Shown here piece by piece: positions 11,953 to 37,794 of a stretch of DNA of 64,000 bases. The position numbers and the translations under genes are program-made. Each line of letters starts with the position of its first letter. Positions within the stretch are counted from its first letter, which is position 1. The notes beneath the pieces are model-generated. The model was not told the origin of the DNA. It did not search any database and saw only the letters and a program-made list of their open reading frames with translations. The stretch is from contig NC_087379.1 in NCBI RefSeq assembly GCF_963675165.1, positions 3,166,201 to 3,230,200 on the forward strand. The letters are read 5' to 3'. The stretch comes from Halichondria panicea. Its lineage: Eukaryota > Porifera > Demospongiae > Suberitida > Halichondriidae.

Positions 11953-13970
11953 ATGGAGGAATTGTTTGAAGCAAGTAATGTCGACTACTGTGTTCAACCT
12001 GAGCAAGACTGCAGCCACGTCCAATCCAACAATTCCTACAGCTCCTTCAGTGTCGGTCCAGTGCCTTGTTATTTGAGCATTGTCTCCGATACTCTGTCTT
12101 GCATAGCCTGTGTGACCATGCTAGCAATTTATATAACATGGGCCGACATTCGACAAAACATTGCACAAGCTATCGTCACTTTTATAGCTATAGCTGACTT
12201 CCTAACGGCTGCAGGCTATTTGACTGGCTCGTTCAACTTGTTGACACATGTGTTCACTGATCGCCGACCAGACAGACGCGGATGTGATGTGTTCACCACA
12301 GTGTGTGAGGTTCAAAGCTATATCGTTACCTATGCCACAATGAGTTCTTATTTCTGGACCATCATTCTGGCATTTCATTTTTATATGACTATTGCTCAGG
12401 AGCGTCCAAATTTCACGAAGCGATTACTGCCATTCTACCATCTTATTGCTTGGGGTGTTCCGATACTAATAGCATTTCCACTTCTATGTGTTGGAAAGTT
12501 AGCATATGCTCCATTTGTCACAGGCATGTGGTGTTATATGGAAATTTATCGCAACTCTCCACCTTTCGGCGATAATGGTACTGCTGTTTCCGTCGTCACA
12601 CAGCTGCCAGAAATAGTTGCCTTTTTTCTAATTATCGTTTTATTCTCTCTGACGTGGATCACAATCTATAAACAGGTATGTGAGAGAAGTAAATTAATGT
12701 TACAAACTTGGTCCTTTTTCTATATACATGTATTAATGGTACCGTTATGTAAGACCTTAGGGCATGTCATACCCTTTGGATGCTGTAGTAAGTGTCAAAA
12801 ATTGTATTTTCAGCATCGCTTAGTTACTTATTCGTACGTTGCCAACAAAAGAGTACTTGGGTTCAGGAGGCTCTGAAATTTCAACTATGATTTCTATTGT
12901 CTTTTCACAGGCAAAGGTAGTTGTGCATCAAGGTGGCCTACTAGTGAGAGAGCAGGCAGTTGCCATGGAGAGAGTGTCTAGAGTGAGCAGGATACTTCTA
13001 TTCGTACCAGTGTTGTTTGTTCTCCTGAGAGTGTGGGCAGTAGTACAATTCCTGTACATAAGCTACCTTAGTCATCTGACAGACGAGAGTGGTCGCTGTA
13101 TTCCCACTGACCCTCACAAGACCATTCACGTTGCACTTGGTGTACTGCAGGTTAGCTATGATCGTACTTACAATAAAGTAAGACATATGCATGCATACTT
13201 AGTCAGTACTGCGCTAGCTTATAGCAGGCCGCACTTCTTTAAGGCCTGCGAAGGAGCTAGGCTACTACTTCTCATGCCTCATATTAAGCTGATTTCAGAT
13301 GCATGCTGGGCACTCTCACTAAATTTGAAAAAACGTGATAATCATACCCATCCCTTAATTGTCAAACTTTAGGGGCAAACTACCACATAGCAGGTAAATG
13401 TTCGCAGTTTTTGCTGATCGAGCATGTGCCGCAAACATTTATACCCACGAATTTATGCATGTATGCATGCTGCAAAAAGGCTGTTATTTAAATCCGCGAA
13501 AACCTTCTAATGGTATTTCTGCAAAACTTTTATACCACCCTCAAAATACACCCGCTATATACGGTATAGCTCATCCGAAATCGAGAATTTGTTCTGTCTA
13601 GGAGATCACGATCACAATTATTATTTGCACGATTTATTGTCATTAATCGATTGTGCTGGTGTTAGAGAATAAGTAATATAGTTTTTGTTATGATAACGCA
13701 TCATGCAGAAATCCTGGGATTTATAACAATTTGAAATTTCATACTCAGGCAATAGGCGCTGGTGGACAGGGCTGGACCAATGCCATTCTCTACATCTTCT
13801 TCTCTCCAAAGATCAGGCGAAGGTTGCTGTGCTGTTTCTTTGCACGCTGCAAGGAACAGTGTGGAAAGAGGAAATCCAGAGAGTCTCAGAATGCATCTGT
13901 CACTCAATGCAGTCCACTTTTGGAATCTGTCACTTCTGCATCATTTGTGAGAGACAGGAATGTGGTATAA
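11953..13970 (+). CDS. GPR157-like seven-transmembrane receptor 3
   Basis: Three exons (11953-12675, 12911-13150, 13749-13970) encode 394 residues. The extracellular N-terminus is Cys- and Asn-rich (VQPEQDCSH, NNSYSSFS). Helices follow in the same layout as receptors 1 and 2: WCYMEIYR in the second loop, FVLLRVWAVVQF for helix 6, and AIGAGGQGWTNAILYIFFSP for helix 7. The tail is short, with a Cys-rich patch (LLCCFFARC) that could be palmitoylated and many basic and serine residues. It is the near twin of receptor 4: all three exons have equal lengths in the two genes (723, 240 and 222 bp) and nearly every residue is shared. A repeat element occupies part of intron 2 at 13381-13566. Confidence 0.88.
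13381..13566. mobile_element. Short TIR element, family C, copy 1
   Basis: The block starts CATAGCAGGTAAATGTTCGC and ends CGCTATATACGGTA, giving imperfect inverted ends. Internal words such as ATTTATACCCACGAAT recur in opposite orientation at about 18658-18830. It has no coding capacity and is a MITE-type non-autonomous element within intron 2 of receptor 3. Confidence 0.6.
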
Positions 13971-14404
13971 GTGCATAAACCATTAGCTATTTGGCTGATT
14001 ACATGTTCATTGATGTCACACTTTGCTATAGTAATAATGTGTGCAAGAGGATGATGCAAAAATGCTTGAGGCGTTACGCAATGCATGAGCGTATATATAA
14101 ACTATGAGCGAGTACATTACTCAACTTTGAGCATTATTGCATGTCCGACAATACAACTTATTACACACTTAAGTGATTTAAAGTACAGTCACATGACTGG
14201 ATTTGATGGATGTAATTGGCTGTATATAGGTCACATTATATCAGCAATAACTCAACATAAAAATGTTATGTGGTGCATGCATGCATAAGCAGAATTTGTG
14301 TGCATAAAATATCATTATTTTGATGATTATTTTAGTTTTCTGTATACCGGCGGTACATAATCTTGAACGCTGTTATGATCACGATATTTTATTATACTCG
14401 TAAT

Positions 14405-15095
14405 CATGGCACGATTTATTGATCAATTGTCCTGGTGTTAGAGAATAGGTAATATAGTTTTTTTGTTATGATAACGCATCAGAAATCCTGGGATTGGTTC
14501 CATCTCGTATATACAATGTACTTGCTATAAGTTATGCATTAATTTTTAATGTTCATGCATCCAATATGTATATGCATGTATATATAGCGGCTAATATAAT
14601 TATTATACAGATAATAGAGCGGAAACGATCTCCATGGTCTGGCTCATTATAGTAGCTGATATTATAAGGCTTGAGGTTTGATTGCACCATTATTAGTTAC
14701 TCGTATAACTTTGAATATTGGTTCTTGCTTTTCATTGCCTGAATTCATACACCAGCGTATAATAATATATAGGAGCCAGTGGGCATGCAGGGTTGGTGCA
14801 ATGCAATCCTATCACCCAATGGTAAGGAGGAAGCTATGTGGAGAGCCCTGTAGAGGTGCTTACAAGCAACTGAGAAATTACTACTGTAACAGAAATTGTT
14901 CGAAATATATAATTCAAGCGATCGACCTGCACTTGAAGAAGCTGTAGTTTCTGGCATCATTGGCTATGGATTATTGCGAATCAGAGGAACCGAGAAGTAG
15001 ATATACAAGATCAAAACGTCTGATTAAACTTCTGAACGACAGCACCTGACAAAAGAGGGTTTTCTGTCAGTAACAAAATTAATACTAACAACTTA
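14405..15095 (+). pseudogene. Broken GPR157-like copy with a chimeric origin
   Basis: The left part (14405-14495) repeats receptor 3 intron 2 sequence from about 13627-13725 (for example GTCCTGGTGTTAGAGAATA and GTTATGATAACGCATCA). The right part (about 14735-15095) is a degraded copy of the last exon of receptor 2. Words such as CAGGGTTGGTGCAATGCAATC and GGAGAGCCCTGT are preserved, as is the 3' end GGGTTTTCTGTCAGTAACAA. The GCTATAGGAGACGG start of the exon is damaged, part of the helix 7 coding sequence is deleted, and stops follow. No exon 1 or 2 is present. The mixture of a receptor 3 intron with a receptor 2 exon points to unequal exchange within the cluster. Confidence 0.75.
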
Positions 15096-15286
15096 GGGTT
15101 GTAAAAAAATGTTCAGTCTTGACTCCTCTTGAACCCTCTAGATTATGACCAGATTATATAACCAGATAACAGATAACAATGCTAATTAAGATCTTCTACT
15201 ATTATCTGCAGTGCTAGCAGTTTTGTGTAAACAGCTGGAAATCTGATGATCTAGCATTAAAAATTATATACTTCAGACTTGCTAGC

Positions 15287-17869
15287 ATGGATGAACTGTT
15301 TGAAACTAATGATGACTACTGTGTTCAACCTGAGCAAGACTGCAGCCACATCCAATCCAACCTTTCCTACAGCTCCTTCAGTGTCGGTCCAGTGCCTTGT
15401 TATGTGGGCATTGTCTCTGATACTCTGTCTTGCGTAGCCTGTGTGACCATGCTAGCAATTTACATAACATGGACTGAAATTCGACAAAACATTGCACAAG
15501 CTATTGTCACTTTTATAGCTATAGCTGACTTCCTAACGGCTGCCGGCTATTTGACAAGCTCGTTCAACTTGTTGGTATATGTGTTCACTGATCACCGACC
15601 AGACAGACACGGATGTGATGTGTTCACCACAATGTGTGAGATTCAGAGCTATGTCGTTACCTATGGCACAATGAGTTCTTTTTTCTGGACCATTATTCTG
15701 GCATTTCATTTTTATATGACTATTGCTCAAGAACGTCCAAATTTCACGAAGCGATTACTGCCATTTTACCATCTTATTGCTTGGGGTGTTCCGATACTAA
15801 TAGCATTTCCACTTCTATGTGTTGGAAAGTTAGCATATGCTCCATTTGTCACAGGCATGTGGTGTTACATGGAAATCTATCGCAACTCTCCACCTTTTGG
15901 CAAGAACAATACTGTTGTTTCCCTAGTGGTTACACAGCTGCCAGAAATAGTTGCCTTCCTGCTTATCATTACTTTCTTTTCTTTGACGTGGATCAAAATC
16001 TACAAGCAGGTTAGCTAATAAAAAGTAAAATAGCAATCATGGCCAAGAGGCTCGATTATTACTTCTATTATTTTTATGACAGGCAAAAGCTACTGTAGGC
16101 CAAGCTGGACTACTGGTGAAAGAGCGGGAAGTTGCCATGGAAAAAGTATCTAGAGTGGGCAGGATACTTCTATTCATCCCAGTGTTGTTTGTTCTCCTGA
16201 GAGTGTGGGCGGTTGTACAGTACTTCTATACTATCTACCTTACTCATCTGACAGACGAGAGTGGTCACTGTATTCCCTCTGATCCTCACAAAACAATTCA
16301 TGTGGTGCTTGGTGTATTGCAGGTTAGATTCAATTGTGTCTTACTATACAACTATTGTAACTGCTTCAATTTATATTGTATGCTGTATTGTGTGACAATT
16401 GTATGTGTTTGCCCAGCAATCACTGAAAAGAAATCGATTAGATTGAGCTCTGCGTAAACTCACCGAGTTTCATGCATGGCCATGCACGTAATGGTCTGTG
16501 TCAAAATTACTATATGACAATGTACACGTGTGCATTCATATTACAATAATTATGCATGTCAACATGCATATGCCATTACAATAATTATGCATGCATGTAC
16601 CATATAGCGGGAAATTTTCCCATATAGCGTGACATTTTCGTAGAGTGCAAAATTTCGAGGGCAGAGTAGTTATAACGCGAAAATAAAAACTGGGATAAAC
16701 TCCCACGCACTCGGTATTTCACATGCAAAGCTATTGGTAGGTATGGTTTCCTGGCATTGAACCGCGAATATTAGAACCATGAACATTTCTGCTGAGGGCT
16801 CTGAAGCCAAATAGCGAAAATGTTCCGCTATACGGTACATGTTACAATATGCATGCTATACGTGAGTACAGATGTAGTGTACTTGGACCACAATAATCTA
16901 GGCTCCACCCTTTTCTATCTGTACAATCATGTATGTTGACATGCATGTTGACTATAGTCTCCCAAGCCACATCCCTTCACTCTAAAAAGGGTCTGGCAAC
17001 AGTGTGCCGCCGCCACCAATCAGATTGTAAATTTGTGAAACATCATATTGTCAAACCATGCATGCACACCACATGATGTCATGGATTAGCATACTGATAG
17101 GCTGAGCAGCTAATAGTGGGCATAAAAGTGATACATAATTAAAGGTAATGTTGTTGACTCTTCTTCGAGTGAAGGGGCATGGCTTGCAACACTACATGTT
17201 GACATGCATGCATAATTATTGTAACATGTATTATGTATGTTGACATGCATATTGTAACGTGCATATTGCCATGCATATTGTGATTAATGTGCATTGTCAT
17301 AGTCATTTTGACACAGATAACACCTCATATCACGTGAAGTTTTATGAGGCAAATTAAGAAATTATTTTCACCTTAGTACCAGGGATGTGCTGTTAGTGCA
17401 CTGGAATTTGTACAGCCATTATAATCCCGTATCAGTAATCGCACGTCGTCAAGCGAGTAATTGCATGGAGTATGGTTATTCGTGCAATAACTATAGGGAT
17501 TAATAGCACTCAAACAAGCACTGGCAAGGTAAGCCTTGCCAGTGCTTGTTACTCGTGCTATTAATCCCTATATAAATTATTTTAACCGTACTATTATTGT
17601 ACTGTTTTCAGATTTCATGTGCTCTATCATTCACGCATCCATAACAGGCAATAGGCGCTGGTGGACAGGGTTGGACCAATGCCATTCTCTACATCTTCTT
17701 CTCTCCAAAGATCAGGCAAAGGTTGCTGTGCTGTTTCTTTGCACGCTGCAAGGAACAGTGTGGAAACAGGAAATCCAGAGAGTCTCACAATGCATCCACC
17801 ACTCGTTGCAGTCCACCTTTGGAACCTATCAGCACTGAACTATTTGTGAAAGACTGGAGCGTGGTATGA
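15287..17869 (+). CDS. GPR157-like seven-transmembrane receptor 4
   Basis: Three exons (15287-16009, 16083-16322, 17648-17869) encode 394 residues. Exon 1 holds helices 1-5, exon 2 helix 6 (FVLLRVWAVVQY) and exon 3 helix 7 plus the short basic, Cys-rich tail. Exon 3 is easy to miss because the longest open frames over it run in other phases. The correct frame follows the acceptor at 17646-17647 and ends in TGA at 17867-17869, exactly matching the 222-bp last exon of receptor 3. Compared with that twin, changes cluster in the N-terminus and the first extracellular loop (Arg/Gly to His/Ser). Intron 2 is much longer here (about 1.3 kb) and has taken in inverted-repeat elements. Function beyond a probable G-protein-coupled receptor is unknown. 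Confidence 0.87.
16599..16838. mobile_element. Short TIR element, family B, copy 1
   Basis: It starts ATATAGCGGGAAATTTTCC and ends GAAAATGTTCCGCTATACGG, so the ends are inverted. The interior (AAACTGGGATAAACTCCCAC, GGTTTCCTGGCATTGAA) is shared with 20047-20267. It carries no open frame and lies in intron 2 of receptor 4. Confidence 0.7.
16950..17195. mobile_element. Short inverted-repeat element
   Basis: The left end, with CCAAGCCACATCCCTTCACTC, is the inverted counterpart of the right end, with GAGTGAAGGGGCATGGCTTG. The ends enclose about 150 bp without coding content. It lies in intron 2 of receptor 4. Confidence 0.6.
17489..17573. repeat. Near-perfect palindrome
   Basis: AACAAGCACTGGCAAGG is followed at once by CCTTGCCAGTGCTTGTT. 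The outer arms TATAGGGATTAATAGCA and TGCTATTAATCCCTATA extend the pairing. The transcript could form a strong hairpin a short distance upstream of the last exon of receptor 4. Confidence 0.85.
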
Positions 17870-18042
17870 ACCACTAACTAGTACTGAATATTGGCTGATT
17901 GTATTGTATGTTGATGACTAATATTTTATGTGGTGCAGACTTCGCGTGTACGAATAATTATGTTAGCATATCTCCCTTCCTACACTCATCTGAGCTCTGT
18001 AATTATCATGCTTTAATAGTGTTGTGGTTAATTTATATTTTG

Positions 18043-18372
18043 GCTGGTGTTGGAGAATAGATGGGTGTGGCCTGTTCACCCAAAAGAAGGGTGGACGGGT
18101 TTCAAGCCTAATCTGAATTTGTACTGTACTATCTATGAATATCGTTAATATTGGCCACGCCTCTATCGCAGAGCTCAGCTTGCTCTGCGATAAGGGGAGG
18201 GGCTGGAGCAATCTGATTAGTGCTGCAAAGCATTATATACGTATAATGATTCGGCTTGGTCCAGGCTCTTCTTGCAGTAGTACACAAATCCAGATATAGG
18301 CTTGAAACCCGTTTTCCCTTCTTTTGGGTGGATGGACCACACCCATTATTCTCCAACACCACCCAAAATATG
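18043..18372. mobile_element. Foldback/TIR element with arms of about 80 bp
   Basis: The left arm (18043-18120, with GGTGTTGGAGAATA and CACCCAAAAGAAGGG) is the inverted counterpart of the right arm (about 18283-18372, with CCCTTCTTTTGGGTG and TATTCTCCAACACC). The arms enclose roughly 160 bp. No transposase frame is present. Confidence 0.8.
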
Positions 18373-18657
18373 ATAAATTTGATTTCTGAGCTATATACAA
18401 CATCAGAAGTCATGTTGAATCTCGTACTTGGCCTTATTGTTTCATACACTTATTGCCCAGTGAATGGGCAAATCAAAGCAACCCAGCTATAGTGCTCTGT
18501 ATATGGCATGTTGCATCACTACCATAGCAACCCAGTGCAATATATGGCATGTGCATAGCAATTAGCACATTGAAATGTTTCGTGACCCTAAGCATATGGT
18601 TATAATACGCTCCATCTACTCATTTGCTCCTGCATGGCTTCACACAGCCTTCAATAC

Positions 18658-18830
18658 ATTTTCGCGGAATGACCGTTAGAAACGTTTTCGCCGATTTAAT
18701 TTTTGCAGAATAGCAGCCTTTTTGCAGCATGCATGCATGCGATATTAAATTCGTGGGTATAAATGTTCGCGGTACATGCTGAATCAGCGATAACCGCAAA
18801 TATTTACACCCTCGAAATATACTACAAATA
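18658..18830. mobile_element. Short TIR element, family C, copy 2
   Basis: This is an inverted relative of the block at 13381-13566. Both contain ATTCGTGGGTATAAATGTTC (or its complement), the CATGCATGC core and TTTTGCAG words. The ends are degraded and there is no coding capacity. Confidence 0.55.
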
Positions 18831-18957
18831 AATACAAATAAATCAACAGATGCATTTTACACTGAGAAAAATAATACGAAATCATTCAATAATCTCTTAG
18901 CCTAAACTTGCACCAACAGTACTCTTGCTTGCATGTAATTATACGTGTATATGTATA

Positions 18958-19226
18958 GGCCAAATTGATAATTACAACTTTTCAGCAGATTGAACCTCTC
19001 TTGGCATACATGGGCTTACCCCCCCCCCCCCCCCCCCAAAGAACCTGACTGTTAGAAAATTTATTTCGTGCAGATACATACTAAGAATGCTATCACAGGT
19101 ATATCTATGACTGAGCCCCCGTTCACTGTACTGCATGCATGTAGATACATAATCTTACAGAGGAATAAGCAGAGGTTCAACGAGATTCTGCTGAAAAACT
19201 GGTTGTCATTTTCAGTTTGGTCCTAA
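18958..19226. mobile_element. Inverted-repeat element with internal C-run
   Basis: The left end (CTTTTCAGCAGATTGAACCTCT) and the right end (AGAGGTTCAACGAGATTCTGC) are inverted copies. The interior carries a homopolymer C tract near 19020-19037. It is non-coding. Confidence 0.65.
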
Positions 19227-19839
19227 GAAAGTTCTGGTTCATATCTACATGATGTAGCTATTTAGCTCTTTGGCCATTACAACAAACCGAGCAAACTGTT
19301 GCCATATGCAATTCAGCAACAAGAAGAATGCATGCATGAGTCAATGACTAGTTCACCATAGTGTACATCTATCTTCTTGCTTTTTATGGATATCTTATCT
19401 TCAGCTATGAGGATAAGTTTATGAGGATGATTGTAGTTTAGCATTACTGTTTGCAGTCGAGTAAAACATTGTTTGAAGACCTTGCAAACCTCTTGTACTG
19501 TTGTTGCCTGCGCTTCAGTAACAATTTTTCAGTGTAAGTTACAATTGCTTGGGAATTTCAAAGTATTTGCACGGTGAGATGTCATCGGGCCATATGTAAG
19601 CTGTATCTTTTTGATGAGTTAAAAGTACTGGAATTTCTTATTTGTGATCTTGACTTTATTGGCAAATGCAGTTGTCACGTCACAGTGTATTGGTAGTTGT
19701 TTGTTCCTTGCACTGAGTTGCTGTACAGTTGTCTTCAACACTTTGGAAGTGACAAGCTGCTACAAAATGACTATTATAACGAGTGGTGAAAGCTGCACTG
19801 TGCTAATGCCTCTCACCATGTTTCGCTTTCGCTCAAAGA

Positions 19840-19940
19840 GAATGTATGTGGCTAAGAGAAGCCTGAGGCTATAGAAGCTGTTAGTTTGTCGCATTGCAAC
19901 GGTTGAGCAGTTACACCTGGAATAGACACACACACACAGC
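19840..19940 (+). repeat. Dispersed repeat block ending in a CA microsatellite, copy 1
   Basis: The text GAGAATG...GAAGC..CTATAGAAGCTGTTAGTTT..CGTCGCATTG, then GTTGAGCAGTTAC..CTGGAATA and a CA run, recurs in inverted orientation at about 40530-40625. Sharing the microsatellite as well as the body suggests a retroposon-like unit with a simple-repeat tail. Confidence 0.55.
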
Positions 19941-20046
19941 ACACAATCATAGTCAGCTTTAATTAGTCTCATGATACCAGTCGGTTTTCATTAGTAGCGT
20001 GGGAGGGACAGAACCGCTCCCACGCTACTAATGCCTCGAGGCATAA

Positions 20047-20267
20047 TACCGTATTAGTGGGAAATTTTCGTGAGGTGCAACATTTCGTGTTTTTAGAGGG
20101 CAGAGTAGTTAACGCGAATTAAAACTGGGATAAACTCCCACGCACCGGTATCATGCAAAGCTATTGGTGGGTGTGGTTTCCTGGCATTGAATATTAAAAC
20201 CCATGAACATTTCTGGAGCCGAATAGCGAAAATGCAACCATACCCAAAAAATTCACTATACGGCAGT
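20047..20267. mobile_element. Short TIR element, family B, copy 2
   Basis: It begins TACCGTATTAGTGGGAAATT and ends ATTCACTATACGGCA. The interior shares AAACTGGGATAAACTCCCAC and GGTTTCCTGGCATTGAA with 16599-16838. It is non-coding, upstream of XRN1. Confidence 0.7.
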
Positions 20268-20819
20268 AGATTCTAATGTACACTGTTCACCCCACTCATT
20301 CTTGATCTGTAATAATTAATTTTGGTTAACAATTAACATAGACAATAATATACTTTTTGCTGGCAATGATCCTTACATACTAGATTGCCTCATGGTCATC
20401 GTGCACATTGCGCAAGAAAGGGCAAGGCTCTAGGATCTCAAGTGTGCTCCGACCTCCTTTGCTTGGTTTTAGTGTCAGTAGATCTACTACTAAGTACAGT
20501 ACATGCAGCTACATCTTAAAATAGAACTGATTCGAGAAAAGGTAAGCAACTGTTAAATATTAATTGTAATTATTGTGGGCCAGAATGAAACTAGACAATG
20601 GACTCTCGTTCTACTAACATTGTTAATAATATAGTGTGCATGGCATTGATGCAGCTTGAGCTAGAGTATCATTGTAATGTCAAGGTCATTTACGATCTGT
20701 TTAATTAATAGTGGAAACTACTATAGCTACACTTTTGTTGGCATGCATGCACAACATAATATTGTTTGGGATATCCCGAGCAGACATTCACGGTGTTACA
20801 GTAGCAGTGAGAGACAAAG

Positions 20820-37190
<16,371 letters not shown>

Positions 37191-37794
37191 CATTGCGTAT
37201 TAGCTGGTTTCTTCCATTTTCATTGTTGCACATTAATACTGTTCAATATGATAAACAGTTTCAAAATGGGACTATAGCCTCGAATTTTAATCAACCTGGA
37301 TTCAAGGCTACCAATGGAGCTTTGACTCGCGTGAATTATTGCGCATGCGCACATGACTCAACTACTTCTCACATGCACGACACCAGCATCTCACAGAGCG
37401 AGCGAGCGAGCATGCATCTTATATAGCAGTTAGCCTCGGTTCCAGGTTTGTATCTGGAATTTTATACCGAAGGCTAGAAGGTAATTGTTTGGTCATTAAT
37501 AGTTGTTCACTGGGTCCAGCAGATACAACCTTAATTAATTGCTCCGCATGTTATTAGGCTGTGCACCCAGCTTTGGCATCAGATCTACTGCTTAGCCTCA
37601 ATTCTAGGCCGAGTTTTCGCTTTTATAACGGTTGGGCGAACAACTAGTGTGCATCAGTATTCCTGCTTTTCCAATAGAACGATAAAACTCTGACGCCTAC
37701 GCGTGATAAAAAAGCTGTGCAGATCTATTATCATTCTGCATTTGCACTGAAGTGACATATGCAGCTTTTAATTAAGTATTTCAACTGAATCGTC
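37191..37794. other. Intergenic stretch between XRN1 and the copper ATPase
   Basis: No coding exon is supported. The left part should be XRN1 3' UTR. A word set near 37593-37650 (TAGCCTCAATTCTAGGC.GAGTTTTCGCTTTTATAACGGTTGGGCGAACAACTAG) recurs at about 43058-43130 and, inverted, at about 43990-44055, marking a dispersed repeat. The promoter and 5' UTR of the ATPase must lie here, but no clear core elements are recognisable. Confidence 0.5.

Larger units (their letters stand above)
17870..20819. other. Gene-free, repeat-rich interval between receptor 4 and XRN1
   Basis: No supportable coding exon was found. The interval contains a palindromic element (18043-18372), a family C element (about 18658-18830), an inverted-repeat element with a C-run (18958-19226), a dispersed block with a CA tail (about 19840-19940), a perfect hairpin around 19989-20037 (CATTAGTAGCGTGGGAG and its complement), and a family B element (20047-20267). 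A possible 5' UTR donor (GAAAAGGTAAGC, near 20540) precedes the XRN1 start. Confidence 0.6.

Noticed and set aside
19644-19874. 76-codon plus-strand frame upstream of XRN1
   Set aside because: It overlaps the dispersed repeat block with the CA tail, has no splice support and no recognisable domain.
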